A stretch of DNA of 64,000 nucleotides from Streptomyces umbrinus (GCF_030817415.1 NZ_JAUSZI010000002.1:2108001-2172000); one strand, 5' to 3'; shown: positions 49,259 through 59,016, numbered from the stretch's first letter. A program made the numbers and translations. The notes: generated by a model from the letters alone, not told the origin.

Positions 49259-50111
49259 ACGCCTTTGCCAACTCAGTCAGGCGCGGCGGCAGTTGGGCCG
49301 TCGGGTCGGCCGGGCGGGCCTGCTGGATGCGGCCCGACCTGATCGTGGGGCTCCAGTCGCCGAGCTGCGGGCGGAAGTCGCCGTGGTCCTTGTCGCCGTA
49401 GTCGAGCATCGTGCTCTCCCAGGGGACACCGAGGTACTCGCACAGACCGCGGGTGGTCCGCTCCGGGTGGGCGGTGAGGTCCTCGTACGTCATCACGTGG
49501 GCGTCGAGGGTGCGGCGGGCCTCGTCCAGTTTCTCGCTGTAGTCGAGGACCTCGGCGCGGATCTGTTCGTGGTCCGGGTCGGTGCGGCGGTCGGTGAGCG
49601 AGGCGACGACCGCGCCGGGGTGGCGGAGCAGCACGATGTAGCGGGCGTTCGGCCAACATCGGTGCAGGCGCGGCCACATGAGGGTGTTCGGCGGGGTCTT
49701 GTCGACGATGATCTGCTTGCCGCTGCGGGCGAGTTCCAGGTGCAGCACCCGGTCCCACAGCACATGCTCCAGCTCGTCCTTGTCGAGTTCGAGCGCCTTC
49801 ATGGCGTCGGCGGTGAAGTCGCGCGACAGGTTGATGTGCAGGGTGCGCAGATGCATCTCGTGCGGGGCGCGGATCCTGCTGTGGCTGTTCAGCAGGACCC
49901 TCAGCAGGGTCGAGCCCGAGCGCACGGAGGAGAGGACGAAGACCGGCGAGTCCACCAGCCGCGGGGCGGGCGGAGCGGTGTACGAGTCCCCGTCGGTCCG
50001 GGGCGCGGGCATGGCGTCGAGGTTCCGGCGCGGCGGACTCACCGCCTGGGCCATCAGCCTTCCCCTGCGCCTCAGCCCCTTGCCGATCGCGGACATTCGC
50101 GGGTCTCGCAC
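49239..50111 (-). CDS. PAPS-dependent sulfotransferase family protein
   Basis: A 290-residue sulfotransferase. The 5'-phosphosulfate loop is VFVLSSVRSGSTLLRVLLNSH. The 3'-phosphate region follows (RYIVLLRHPGAVVASLTDRR), as does a YEDLTAHPERTTRGLCEYLGV segment typical of Stf-type enzymes. It transfers sulfate from PAPS to a hydroxyl of a metabolite, glycan or lipid. GTG 50111 is preferred (AAAGGTG six bases upstream); GTG 50132 and ATG 50096 are alternatives. Its substrate cannot be read from context. Confidence 0.8.
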   Translation of the reverse strand: MRDPRMSAIGKGLRRRGRLMAQAVSPPRRNLDAMPAPRTDGDSYTAPPAPRLVDSPVFVLSSVRSGSTLLRVLLNSHSRIRAPHEMHLRTLHINLSRDFTADAMKALELDKDELEHVLWDRVLHLELARSGKQIIVDKTPPNTLMWPRLHRCWPNARYIVLLRHPGAVVASLTDRRTDPDHEQIRAEVLDYSEKLDEARRTLDAHVMTYEDLTAHPERTTRGLCEYLGVPWESTMLDYGDKDHGDFRPQLGDWSPTIRSGRIQQARPADPTAQLPPRLTELAKAWGYPVD

Positions 50112-50188
50112 AGTGACACCTTTCTCTCGCACTGCCCCACATCAGAGGGGCGACGGGCGAACTCCAGGTGTCGTACAGGGAACAGGCA

Positions 50189-50223
50189 CTGGTCACGGCG
50201 GGCGATGGACCCGCCGTGACCAG
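50189..50223 (-). terminator. Terminator of the GH4-GH38 operon
   Basis: CTGGTCACGGCGGG-CGATGGA-CCCGCCGTGACCAG has a perfect 14-bp stem and starts 40 bp after the GH38 stop codon on the minus strand. Confidence 0.75.
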
Positions 50224-50262
50224 GCGTCTTACCGCTTCCTTAATTCTTCATGGGAAGCGTGG

Positions 50263-53200
50263 TCACTTGTTCCCCACAGCCAGGCGCAGCGTCTGGATCT
50301 CGAAGGGCCGCAGGGTGACGGACACGCTGTCGCCGTCCGTGTCCGCGCTGGTCAGCGGGCGTTCCAGGAGATCGGTGAGCTGGGCGCCCGCGAGCGGGAA
50401 GCTCGTGCGCAGGGTGCCCTGTGCCCGGCCGCCGAGGGACTCGTAGACGCGTACGACGACATCGCCGGAGGCGTCGTCGGCGAGCTTGACCGACTCGATG
50501 GTCACACCGCCCCCGCCCTCCACGGACACGACCGGCTCGGGGGTGCCCGCCGAGTCCGCCACCCGCAGCGGGAGGTTGAGCGAGTAGCCCTCGGCGACCG
50601 CGTCCTCGATGGTCGCGCCGGGCAGCAGCGCGTAAGTGAAGCGGTGCTTGCCCTGGTCGGCCTCCGGGTCCGGGATGCGCGGGGCGCGGACCAGGCTGAG
50701 GTGGACCGTGGTGGTCGTGCCGCCGTCCTCGCGGACCGTGCGGGTGACGTCGTGGCCGTAGGTGGAGTCGTTGATGACCGCGACGCCGTAGCCCGGTTCG
50801 CCGATGTGGACCCAGCGGTGGCCGGAGACCTCGAAGCGGGCGGACTCCCAGCTGGTGTTGGTGTGCGTGGGCCGCTGGATGTGGCCGAACGCGATCTCGG
50901 CGGACGAGTGGGCGGCCCGGACGTCCACCGGGAAGCCCGCCTTGAGGAACTTCTCGGCCTCGTGCCAGTCGATGTCCGTCTCGAAGTCGATACGGGGGCT
51001 GCCGGCGCGCAGGCTGATCGTCTGGGTGATGCGCGAGCCCTTGCCGAAGGAGCGCTCCACGCGGATCGCGCCCAGCAGCGGGTCCTCCTCGACCACGGTC
51101 ACCGACTCCGCGTCCAGCAGGTCCGTGTAGCGGTTCTTGTAGTGCTTGTCGACGTCCCACGCGTCCCAGTAGTTGGGGAGGTCCGTGTGCAGCCGGAGCA
51201 GGTTGCCCGTGTCGGCGAGGACCTCTCGGCCGCCGGCGCGCAGATCACGTACGGAGGCCAGGGTGCCGTCCTCGGCGACCTCGACGCGGACCAGGCCGTT
51301 GTCGAGGACACGGCCCTCGACTGTCACCGGCCGGGGGGCCTCGCCGGTGCCGAGGGGCGCGCTGCCGTTCGCGGGGACGACGGTGTGGGCGAGGGTGCCG
51401 TCGGCGGTCCGTACGACCTCCCGGCGCTCGACCGGGCTGGTGTTGAAGACACGAGTGCCGCCCGTGCCGAGTGCGGTGACCGCCTCGGCGGTCAGCTCCT
51501 CGACCTCGACCGCGACCCGCGCGTACTCGGCCTCCGCCTCGCGGTGCACCCAGGCGATGGACGATCCGGGCAGGATGTCGTGGAACTGGTGGAGCAGGAC
51601 CGTCTTCCAGAGCCGGTCGAGCTTCTCGTGCGGGTAGGCGTAGCCGGGTGCGTGCAGCGCGGCCGTCGTGGCCCACAACTCGGCCTCGCGGAGCTTGTGT
51701 TCGCTCCTGCGGTTGCCCTGCTTGGTGCGGGCCTGCGAGGTGTAGGTGGCGCGGTGCAGCTCCAGGTAGAGCTCGCCGACCCAGACCGGGGCGTCCGGGT
51801 ACTCCTCACGGGCCTTGGCGAAGAAGTCGTCCGGGTGCTCGACGACGACCTTGGGTGAGCCTTCCAGGTCGGCCAGCCTGCGCGCCCGTTCCATGATCTC
51901 GCGGGTGGGGCCGCCGCCGCCGTCGCCCCAGCCGAAGGGTGCCAGCGAGCGCGTGGCGGCGCCCTTCTCCTGGTAGTTGCGCGTGGCGCGGGCCATCTCC
52001 TCGCCGCTGAAGCGGGCGTTGTAGGTGTCGACCGGCGGGAAGTGCGTGAAGATCCGCGTGCCGTCGATGCCCTCCCACCAGAAGGTGTGGTGCGGGAACT
52101 TGTTGGTCTGGTTCCAGGAGATCTTCTGGGTGAGGAACCACTCGTTGCCGGCCAGCTTGGCGAGCTGCGGGTAGGCCGCGGTGTAGCCGAAGGAGTCCGG
52201 CAGCCAGACGCCCTTGGTCTCGACGCCGAAGTGCTCGATGAAGAACCGCTTGCCGTGGATGAGCTGGCGGGCGACGGCCTCGCCGCCGGGCAGGTTGCCG
52301 TCGGCCTCGACCCACATGCCGCCGACCGGCGCCCACTGGCCCTTCTTGACCGACTCCTGGATGCGGGCCCAGACCTTCGGGTAGTTGTCGCGCACCCACT
52401 CGTACTGCTGGGCCTGGGAGCAGGCGAAGATGAAGTCGTCGTACTCGTCGGCGAGCGAGGTGACGTTCGAGAAGGTGCGGGACGTCTTGCGCTTGGTCTC
52501 GCGGATCGGCCAGAGCCAGGCCGAGTCGATGTGCGCGTGGCCGACACCGGAGACGATGTGGGCGCTGGCGTTGGCGGGCTTGGACAGCGCGGGCTTGAGT
52601 GCGGCCCGTACGTCCGCCGCCGTGCCGGAGACGTCGTCGAGGTCCAGCAGGTCCAGGGCCCGGTCCAGGGTGTGCATGATCTCGTGCCGGCGCGGGTCGT
52701 GCTCGCCCAGCTCCAGCATCAGTTCGCGCAGCACCTGGACGTCGAGGTCGAGATGCCAGACCTCCTCGTCGAGGACGGCGATGTCGGCGCGCTGGAAGGT
52801 GTAGATCGGCTTGTCGCCCGCGGTGAGCTTGTCGCCGAGCGGTGTGATCTTGGAGAAGTTGTCGGCGAGGATGTCCGGGTTGGAGGCCGCCTCGACCAGA
52901 TAGTCGATCTGCTCGCCGCCGACGGCGGGATTGGCGATCGCCACGTACTGGTTGAGCGGGTTGACCGCCTTCAGCGGGGTGCCGTCCGTGAGGTGGACGA
53001 GCGCCTCGGCCTGGTTGCCCGGCCAGTCGCCGATGAAGCCGAGGTCGATGACGGCCTCGACGCGCTTGCCGGCCCACTCGGCGGGAACCTGTCCGCGCAT
53101 CCGGAACCAGGTGGTGCCCCAGGGCGGGCCCCAGGGGGTGTCCATCGCGAAGGGCTCGTACGAGGCGGCCGCGGCCTCCTCGAAGGGGACGGGCTCGCCC

Positions 53201-53316
53201 GGAGCCTGCCAGGCCTCGACCTCGAACGGTACGGAGGCGGCGTAGATCGCGGTCTTGATGCGCTGGTCGTGGACGCGCTGGACGCGCTCTTCGATCCGGC
53301 GGCGTTCGTCGTGCAT
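50263..53316 (-). CDS. Alpha-mannosidase, GH38
   Basis: A 1017-residue GH38 alpha-mannosidase. The zinc-binding start motif GHAHIDSAWLWPIRETKRK is present. The catalytic nucleophile is at about D374 in WLPDSFGYTAAYPQ, and HTFWWEGIDGTRIFTHFPP and LHQFHDILPGSSI are further family motifs. The N-terminal 230 residues are the extra beta-domain of the large bacterial class. No signal peptide is seen, so it acts inside the cell on imported manno-oligosaccharides or N-glycan fragments. It follows GH4 by 29 bp and shares its operon. Confidence 0.9.
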   Translation of the reverse strand: MHDERRRIEERVQRVHDQRIKTAIYAASVPFEVEAWQAPGEPVPFEEAAAASYEPFAMDTPWGPPWGTTWFRMRGQVPAEWAGKRVEAVIDLGFIGDWPGNQAEALVHLTDGTPLKAVNPLNQYVAIANPAVGGEQIDYLVEAASNPDILADNFSKITPLGDKLTAGDKPIYTFQRADIAVLDEEVWHLDLDVQVLRELMLELGEHDPRRHEIMHTLDRALDLLDLDDVSGTAADVRAALKPALSKPANASAHIVSGVGHAHIDSAWLWPIRETKRKTSRTFSNVTSLADEYDDFIFACSQAQQYEWVRDNYPKVWARIQESVKKGQWAPVGGMWVEADGNLPGGEAVARQLIHGKRFFIEHFGVETKGVWLPDSFGYTAAYPQLAKLAGNEWFLTQKISWNQTNKFPHHTFWWEGIDGTRIFTHFPPVDTYNARFSGEEMARATRNYQEKGAATRSLAPFGWGDGGGGPTREIMERARRLADLEGSPKVVVEHPDDFFAKAREEYPDAPVWVGELYLELHRATYTSQARTKQGNRRSEHKLREAELWATTAALHAPGYAYPHEKLDRLWKTVLLHQFHDILPGSSIAWVHREAEAEYARVAVEVEELTAEAVTALGTGGTRVFNTSPVERREVVRTADGTLAHTVVPANGSAPLGTGEAPRPVTVEGRVLDNGLVRVEVAEDGTLASVRDLRAGGREVLADTGNLLRLHTDLPNYWDAWDVDKHYKNRYTDLLDAESVTVVEEDPLLGAIRVERSFGKGSRITQTISLRAGSPRIDFETDIDWHEAEKFLKAGFPVDVRAAHSSAEIAFGHIQRPTHTNTSWESARFEVSGHRWVHIGEPGYGVAVINDSTYGHDVTRTVREDGGTTTTVHLSLVRAPRIPDPEADQGKHRFTYALLPGATIEDAVAEGYSLNLPLRVADSAGTPEPVVSVEGGGGVTIESVKLADDASGDVVVRVYESLGGRAQGTLRTSFPLAGAQLTDLLERPLTSADTDGDSVSVTLRPFEIQTLRLAVGNK

Positions 53317-53339
53317 CTCAAGTCTCCAGGTAGCGGGGA

Positions 53340-53347
53340 AAGCGCTT
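53340..53347. promoter_or_regulatory. AAGCGCTT palindrome between GH4 and GH38
   Basis: AAGCGCTT, within GGAAAGCGCTTACTT, overlaps the GH4 stop codon and lies 23 bp upstream of the GH38 start. It resembles the core of LacI/CebR-type sugar operators of Streptomyces. As it is only 8 bp long, it may be chance. Confidence 0.3.
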
Positions 53348-54683
53348 ACTTAAGGTACGCCAAGCCGGGATGGACCCCGGTGTATCCGTCGACCAGCCTG
53401 CGGGCGACGTTCACGGAGTCGACGAGCGGGTGCAGGGCGAAGGCCTTCACGGCCGTCGTGCGGGAACGCGACTCGGCGGCGGCGAGCACCTCGCGCTCCA
53501 CCGCCTTCACCGCGCAGACCAGGCCGGTCGCGTGGTCCGGGAGCGGGGCGACGGCGACCGGGTGGGCGCCGTTGGCGTCGACCAGGCAGGGCACCTCGAT
53601 GACGGCGTCCGTGTCGAGCACCGAGAGGGTGCCTTGGTTGCGGACGTTGAGGATCAGCGTGGTGCGCTCGTCGCGGGCGATGGCCCGCATCAGGGCCAGC
53701 GCCACCTTCTCGTAGCCGCCGGAGAGGTCGTCGGCGTCACGCTCGCCCGCGCCGGCCGTCTCCCGGTTCTCCGACATGTACGTGGCCTCGCGCTCGGCGC
53801 GCGTACGGTCCCAGGCGGTGAGCGCGGCGGCGTCCGGGCGCTTCATCTCCTCGTAGAAGTGCTCCTGCTGGTCGCGGAGGAACGCGCCGCGGGTCTTCTC
53901 GGCCTCGCTGTAGGCGCGGACCGCTTCCCGGTTGAAGTAGTAGTAGTGCAGGTACTCGTTCGGGATCGCGCCGAGCGACTGGAGCCACTCGGTGCCGAAG
54001 AGCTTGCCCTCCTCGAAGGACCCGAGGAGGTCCGGGTCGGCGAGCAGCCGCGGGAGTTCGTCGCGTCCGGCGACGTGCAGGCCGCGGACCCAGCCGAGGT
54101 GGTTGAGGCCGACGTAGTCGATCCAGGCCTCGCGCGGGTTGGCGCCGAGCACCCGGGCGATCCGGCGGCCGAGGCCGACCGGCGAGTCGCAGATGCCGAT
54201 GACGCGGTCGCCGAGGTGGCGGGACATGGCCTCGGTGACCAGGCCCGCCGGGTTGGTGAAGTTGATGAGCCAGGCGTCGGGCGCGAGCCGGGCCACACGC
54301 CGGGCGATGTCCACGGCGACGGGCACCGTGCGCAGCCCGTACGCGATGCCGCCGGCACCGACCGTCTCCTGGCCGAGGACGCCCTGGTCGAGGGCGACCC
54401 GCTCGTCGGCCGCACGGCCTTCGAGGCCGCCGACGCGGATCGCGGAGAAGATGAAGTCGGCGCCGCGCAGCGCTTCGTCGAGATCGGTGGTGGCGGTCAC
54501 GGTCGGAGCGTCGGGGACGTCCGCCGCCTGCTCGGCGAGGACGCGGGCGACGGCGGAGAGCCGTCCCGCGTCCAGGTCGTGCAGCACGACGTCGGTGACG
54601 CGGCCCTCGCCGCGGTCCCCGAGGAGCGCCCCGTACACGAGCGGCACACGGAACCCGCCGCCGCCCAGAATCGTCAGCTTCAC
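53346..54683 (-). CDS. NAD- and metal-dependent glycosidase, GH4 (6-phospho-beta-glucosidase-like)
   Basis: A 445-residue GH4 enzyme. The NAD-binding N-terminus is MKLTILGGGGFRVPLVYGAL. The metal ligands are the cysteine in GICDSPVGL and the histidine in GLNHLGW, and NFTNPAGLVTEAM is also typical. GH4 enzymes act by NAD-assisted oxidation/elimination rather than simple hydrolysis. The closest known type is the 6-phospho-beta-glucosidase group. The local importer is an ABC transporter that does not phosphorylate, so the substrate may be phosphorylated by the nearby PfkB kinase or be unphosphorylated. The start is a GTG at 54683. Confidence 0.85.
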   Translation of the reverse strand: MKLTILGGGGFRVPLVYGALLGDRGEGRVTDVVLHDLDAGRLSAVARVLAEQAADVPDAPTVTATTDLDEALRGADFIFSAIRVGGLEGRAADERVALDQGVLGQETVGAGGIAYGLRTVPVAVDIARRVARLAPDAWLINFTNPAGLVTEAMSRHLGDRVIGICDSPVGLGRRIARVLGANPREAWIDYVGLNHLGWVRGLHVAGRDELPRLLADPDLLGSFEEGKLFGTEWLQSLGAIPNEYLHYYYFNREAVRAYSEAEKTRGAFLRDQQEHFYEEMKRPDAAALTAWDRTRAEREATYMSENRETAGAGERDADDLSGGYEKVALALMRAIARDERTTLILNVRNQGTLSVLDTDAVIEVPCLVDANGAHPVAVAPLPDHATGLVCAVKAVEREVLAAAESRSRTTAVKAFALHPLVDSVNVARRLVDGYTGVHPGLAYLK

Positions 54684-54753
54684 GCAACTGCCCTTTCGAT
54701 GTTCGTCGAGGACCTTGAGCTCCTCGATGTCCGCGAACCGGCGCGCACGCCGT

Positions 54754-55524
54754 TCACGTCAGCACCACGCGCACACCCGCCTCCTCAAGGGCCGACCGCG
54801 TCCCGGCGTCCGCCGGTCCGTTGGTCACCACCACGTCCAGTTCCTCGGGCCCGCAGACCTTGGCCATGCCCGTACCCGGGAATTTGGCGCGGTCGGCGAG
54901 CAGGACGACCCGCTCGGCCGCCTTGATCATGGCCCGCTTGACCGGCACCTCGACGACCGTCGTGTCCATCACCTGCCCGCCGGGGCGCACTCCACTGGTG
55001 CCGAGGAAGAGCCAGTCCGCGTGCAGCTGACGCAGGTTGTCCTCGGTGAGGAAGCCGACCAGTGAGCGGTACTCGCGGCGGACCATGCCGCCGAGCAGCA
55101 CCAGTTCGATGCCCTCGTCGTCCACCAGCTCCTCGTAGACCACGAGGTTGCTGGTGATCACGGTGATCCGGCGGCCGTGCAGCTGCCGGGCCAGCCGGTA
55201 CGCGGTGGTGCCGATGTCGAGCAGGACCGACTGGCCGTCCTCGACCATCGCGGCGGCGCGTTCGGCTATGGCGTCCTTCTCGGCCACGCGCACCTCGGCG
55301 ACCTCGGCGAAGGGCTGGTCGCCCTCCTCGGCGACCGCCCCGCCGTGCACGCGGGTGAGCAGCCCCTCCTCCTCCAGTTTGAGCAGGTCACGCCGGACTG
55401 TGGCGGGGCTCACACCCAGCTGCTCCGAGAGGTCGGTGACGGCTGCGGGGCCCCCGTTTCGCAGGGCCCGCAGGATGAGTTGATGTCGTCGCTCTGCCAG
55501 CACGCGCTGAACAGTACTCGTCAT
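54754..55524 (-). CDS. DeoR-family repressor of the glycan-use locus
   Basis: A 256-residue DeoR regulator with N-terminal HTH (VTDLSEQLGVSPATVRRDLLKLEEEGLLTRVHGGAV) and sugar-phosphate-sensing domain (VLLDIGTTAYRLARQL, FLGTSGVRPGG). DeoR proteins are usually released by phosphosugars. It lies divergently between the GH4/GH38 operon that follows it (minus) and the kinase/transporter/GH2 operon (plus), so it probably controls both. The 127-bp gap holds a 20-bp tandem repeat suited to its binding. ATG 55524 is preferred over TTG 55530. Confidence 0.88.
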   Translation of the reverse strand: MTSTVQRVLAERRHQLILRALRNGGPAAVTDLSEQLGVSPATVRRDLLKLEEEGLLTRVHGGAVAEEGDQPFAEVAEVRVAEKDAIAERAAAMVEDGQSVLLDIGTTAYRLARQLHGRRITVITSNLVVYEELVDDEGIELVLLGGMVRREYRSLVGFLTEDNLRQLHADWLFLGTSGVRPGGQVMDTTVVEVPVKRAMIKAAERVVLLADRAKFPGTGMAKVCGPEELDVVVTNGPADAGTRSALEEAGVRVVLT

Positions 55525-55582
55525 TCGCAATCATTTCCATGCTCAGTTCTGCTCGACTCTTGCCAAATCGGCCTGAGGCGCG

Positions 55583-55622
55583 CACGATCCTGTCCACCGA
55601 AACACGATCCCGTGCATCGAAA
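55583..55622. promoter_or_regulatory. 20-bp tandem repeat, candidate DeoR operator
   Basis: Two direct copies, CACGATCCTGTCCACCGAAA (55583-55602) and CACGATCCCGTGCATCGAAA (55603-55622), match at 16 of 20 positions with no gap. They lie between the DeoR and PfkB start codons. DeoR-type regulators often bind direct repeats containing TCGAAA-like cores. Confidence 0.6.
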
Positions 55623-55651
55623 GTGAAGAGTTTTGACGAGAGGATGCGCTC

Positions 55652-56716
55652 GTGGGTGACGAACAGCCCGACGCGCGGCCCGATGTGCTGCTGACCGGGC
55701 TGCTCTTCTACGACCTCGTCCTGACCGGTCTGGGCAAGCCACCGACCCCCGGCGAGGAGATCTGGACCGACGGGATGGGCACGAGCCCGGGCGGGATAGC
55801 GAACCTGGCCGTGGCCGCGGCCCGCTACGGCCTGAGGACGTCCCTGGCCACGGTGTTCGGCGACGACTACTACGGCGCCCACTGCCGTGAGGTCCTCGCG
55901 GAGCAGGAGCACATCGACCTCTCGCTCTCCCGTACCGCGGACGGCTGGCACACCCCGGTCACCGTCTCGATCGCGTACGGACACGACCGCGCCCTGGTCA
56001 CCCACGGCCAGGAACCCCCGTACTCGCAGGATGCGCTGATGGGCGACCCGCCCGCCGCGCGCACCGCCCTCGTGCACATCGAGGCCGAACCCCGCGAGTG
56101 GCTCGCCAAAGCGGCGGCGAACGGTACGAAGATCTTCGCGGACGTCGGCTGGGATCCCACCCAGCAGTGGTCCTCGGCCCTCCTCGACCAGCTCGCCCTG
56201 TGCCACGCCTTCGTCCCGAACGACACCGAGGCGATGGCGTACACCCGCACCGACACCGCGGCCGACGCGCTCTCCAAGCTTTCCGAGCTGGTGCCGGTGG
56301 CCGTGGTGACGCGCGGCGGCGACGGTGCGATCGCCGTCGACCAGACGACGGGCGAGTACGCCGACGTACCCGCCCTCGCCACCGAGGTGCTGGACGCGAC
56401 GGGTGCCGGAGACGTCTTCGGCGCGAGTTTCGTCGCGGCCTCCCTCGAAGGCTGGCCCCTGGAAGAGCGGCTGCGCTTCGCGGTGCTGGCCGCCGGACTG
56501 TCCGTACAGCGGCACGGCGGGGCTCTCGCCGCGCCGGGCTGGTACGGCGTCCACCGGTGGTGGCAGTCGGTCCGGAACACCGAGAACCCCGAAAACACCG
56601 AACTGCGGCGGGCGTACGGCTTCCTGGCCGACCGCCTGCCCGCCGACCCCGGACCGCCGGTCCCCCACGCCCCGGTGACCCCACCCGCCCCCCACGGCAT
56701 TCCCGATCTCCCCTGA
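55652..56716 (+). CDS. PfkB-family carbohydrate kinase
   Basis: A 354-residue ribokinase-like sugar kinase. The N-terminal sugar motif is GTSPGGIANLAVAAARYG, and the C-terminal PfkB signature DATGAGDVFGASF contains the catalytic Asp. It would phosphorylate the monosaccharide released or imported by the locus and could make the effector for the DeoR repressor. GTG 55652 follows GAGAGGA. It is the first gene of the plus-strand operon. Residues beyond about 320 are a Pro-rich tail. Confidence 0.85.
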   Translation: MGDEQPDARPDVLLTGLLFYDLVLTGLGKPPTPGEEIWTDGMGTSPGGIANLAVAAARYGLRTSLATVFGDDYYGAHCREVLAEQEHIDLSLSRTADGWHTPVTVSIAYGHDRALVTHGQEPPYSQDALMGDPPAARTALVHIEAEPREWLAKAAANGTKIFADVGWDPTQQWSSALLDQLALCHAFVPNDTEAMAYTRTDTAADALSKLSELVPVAVVTRGGDGAIAVDQTTGEYADVPALATEVLDATGAGDVFGASFVAASLEGWPLEERLRFAVLAAGLSVQRHGGALAAPGWYGVHRWWQSVRNTENPENTELRRAYGFLADRLPADPGPPVPHAPVTPPAPHGIPDLP

Positions 56717-56753
56717 TGCGAAGACCGAACACATCCGAAAGGCGGTGGGAGCT

Positions 56754-58040
56754 GTGCGGCTCTCACGAAGGGGCCTGCTCCGCGCGGGTCTGGCCGGTAC
56801 GGCCGCCACGGCGCTCGGCGGCCTGGCAACCGGCTGCGCCGTCCCGACCGGCTCGACCGGCCGGAACATGGTCCTGTGGTACTGGAGCGGCGGGCTGAGC
56901 GACACCGTCGTCAAGAAGGCCAAGGCGCGCTACGACTCGTCGGTCGACCTGGACGCGATCCAGATCGGCGGCTACTACCGCTCCAAGCTGATCACCACGA
57001 TGACCGGCCAGGCCCACATCCCCGACATCGCGGGGCTCAAGGGCGAGGACATGGCGTCCTACCTGCCGAACGCCGACCAGTTCATCGATCTGCGGACCCT
57101 CGGCGCCGAGAAGCTCAAGAGCCAGTACCTGGACTGGAAGTGGCAGCAGGCGGTCGCACCCGACGGCAGCCTGATCGGCTTCCCCATCGACGTGGGCCCG
57201 GTCGTGCAGTACTACCAGCCGGCGGTCTACGAGAAGGCCGGACTGGCGCACGAACCGGACGACGTCTCCTCGGAGATGAACACCTGGGACAAGTTCTTCG
57301 CGGCCGGTGAGCAGCTCAAGAAGCGCATCCCCGGCACGTACATCCTGACCGACGTCGGCAGCGTCTTCGAGATGTCGATCGGCCAGGGGACCACCCGGTT
57401 CGTGGACCGGGACAAGCACTTCATCGGCGACGGCCAGCACGTACGCGACTGCTGGGACCGTGCGGTGGAGGCCAAGCGGCGCGGGATCGTCTCCGACCTC
57501 GTGACGGGCACCCCCGACTCCATCTCGGCCACAGAGAAGGGCCGGCTGCCGAGCCAGCTGAACGCCTCCTGGGCGGCCGGCGACCTCAAGCTCCAGTACC
57601 CGAAGACCAAGGGCAGGTGGCGGGTGGCGAACTGCCCGGGCGGCCCTTCGAACGTCGGCGGCTCGTTCCTGGCGATCACCAAGGCGTGCCGCGAACCCGA
57701 GAAGGCCTTCGAGATCATCACCTGGCTGCTCAACGCCGACAACCAGGCCCAGGGCTTCGTCGACGCCGGACTCTTCCCGTCGACCCCCGCCTCGTACGAC
57801 ATGAAGAAGCTGCGCGAGCCCGACCCGTTCTTCGGCGACCAGATCACGATGGACGTCTACGGGCCGGCCGCGGAGAAGATCCCGGTCGCCTTCAACAGCC
57901 CGTTCGACGTGGCGCTCGGGCAGCCGATCAGGGACGAGATCAAGAACGTCGGCGTCCTCGGCAAGGACCCCAAGAAGGCCTGGAGGGACGCCATGAGCAA
58001 GTGCCGGCGCATCGCGGACCACCTGGGGGTGAGCTACTGA
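56754..58040 (+). CDS. Sugar ABC transporter substrate-binding lipoprotein
   Basis: A 428-residue binding protein of the MalE/UgpB class. The N-terminus LSRRGLLRAGLAGTAATALGGLATGC combines a twin-arginine-like signal with a lipobox, so it is probably a Tat-exported lipoprotein. The mature protein has the usual NMVLWYWSGGLSD opening and the KACREPEKAFEIITWLLNADNQAQGF C-terminal hinge. GTG 56745 is an alternative start. It captures an oligosaccharide for the two permeases that follow with a TGATG overlap. Confidence 0.85.
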   Translation: MRLSRRGLLRAGLAGTAATALGGLATGCAVPTGSTGRNMVLWYWSGGLSDTVVKKAKARYDSSVDLDAIQIGGYYRSKLITTMTGQAHIPDIAGLKGEDMASYLPNADQFIDLRTLGAEKLKSQYLDWKWQQAVAPDGSLIGFPIDVGPVVQYYQPAVYEKAGLAHEPDDVSSEMNTWDKFFAAGEQLKKRIPGTYILTDVGSVFEMSIGQGTTRFVDRDKHFIGDGQHVRDCWDRAVEAKRRGIVSDLVTGTPDSISATEKGRLPSQLNASWAAGDLKLQYPKTKGRWRVANCPGGPSNVGGSFLAITKACREPEKAFEIITWLLNADNQAQGFVDAGLFPSTPASYDMKKLREPDPFFGDQITMDVYGPAAEKIPVAFNSPFDVALGQPIRDEIKNVGVLGKDPKKAWRDAMSKCRRIADHLGVSY

Positions 58041-59002
58041 TGGCTACCGTGCCCCTGGTCGAGAAGCCCCCGGCGCCCGCCGTGGAACCGCCGTCCCCCA
58101 ATCCCAAGAGGAGCATCCGGAGCTACTGGCGGCTGTACGCCGCGATCTCCCCCTTCTATCTGCTCTTCCTCGCCTTCGGTCTGATCCCGGTCGGCTTCTC
58201 GCTGTATCTGTCGTTCCACCGGTGGGACGGTCTGGGCTCGATGGAGTACGCCGGGCTGTCGCAGTACAAGTACCTGCTGACGGACACCGACTTCTGGAGT
58301 TCGATCGGCAACACGATCATCATCTGGGCGCTGGCCACCTTCCCCATGATCTTCCTGGCGATGGTGACGGCCGTGATGCTCAACTCGGCGGTCCGCTTCA
58401 AGAAGATCTACCGCTTCGCCTACTTCCTGCCGAACGTCACCTCGGTGGTGGCCGTCGCGATCATCTTCGGCTCGGTCTTCTCCACCAACTTCGGCCTGGT
58501 GAACGCCCTGCTGCAGGCGGTCGGACTCGACCAGGTGGCCTGGCTGAACACCCCGTGGGGCATCAAGGTCGCCATCGCGACCCTGATGACCTGGCAGTGG
58601 ACCGGCTACAACGCGATCATCTTCCTCGCCGGACTCCAGACGATCCCCGGTGAGTTGTACGAGGCCGCGCGCGTGGACGGGGCCGGGCCCATCCAGACCT
58701 TCTTCCGGATCACGCTGCCGATGATGCGGCCCGTGCTGCTCTTCGTCCTCGTGATCTCGACGGTCACCGGACTGCAGAGCTTCTCCGAACCCCAGGTGCT
58801 GCTGCAGACCACGGCCAACGAGTCGACGTTCTCGGGCGGTCCCGACCACGCCGGCCGGACGATGGTCCTCTACTTCTTCCAGCAGACCTTCGACAACAAC
58901 GACTTCGGCTACGGCGCCGCCGTGGCCTGGGGCATCTTCCTCGTCGTCGTCATCTTCTCGATCATCAACTGGCGCTTGGTGCAGCGCCGGGGCGAAGACT
59001 AG
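58040..59002 (+). CDS. Sugar ABC transporter permease, MalF type
   Basis: A 320-residue inner-membrane protein with six predicted helices. The EAA loop is YEAARVDGAGPIQTFFRITLPMMRPVLLFV. It starts on the base shared with the binding-protein stop (TGATG). Confidence 0.88.
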   Translation: MATVPLVEKPPAPAVEPPSPNPKRSIRSYWRLYAAISPFYLLFLAFGLIPVGFSLYLSFHRWDGLGSMEYAGLSQYKYLLTDTDFWSSIGNTIIIWALATFPMIFLAMVTAVMLNSAVRFKKIYRFAYFLPNVTSVVAVAIIFGSVFSTNFGLVNALLQAVGLDQVAWLNTPWGIKVAIATLMTWQWTGYNAIIFLAGLQTIPGELYEAARVDGAGPIQTFFRITLPMMRPVLLFVLVISTVTGLQSFSEPQVLLQTTANESTFSGGPDHAGRTMVLYFFQQTFDNNDFGYGAAVAWGIFLVVVIFSIINWRLVQRRGED

Positions 59003-59016
59003 GGAGGCCCGTCACC

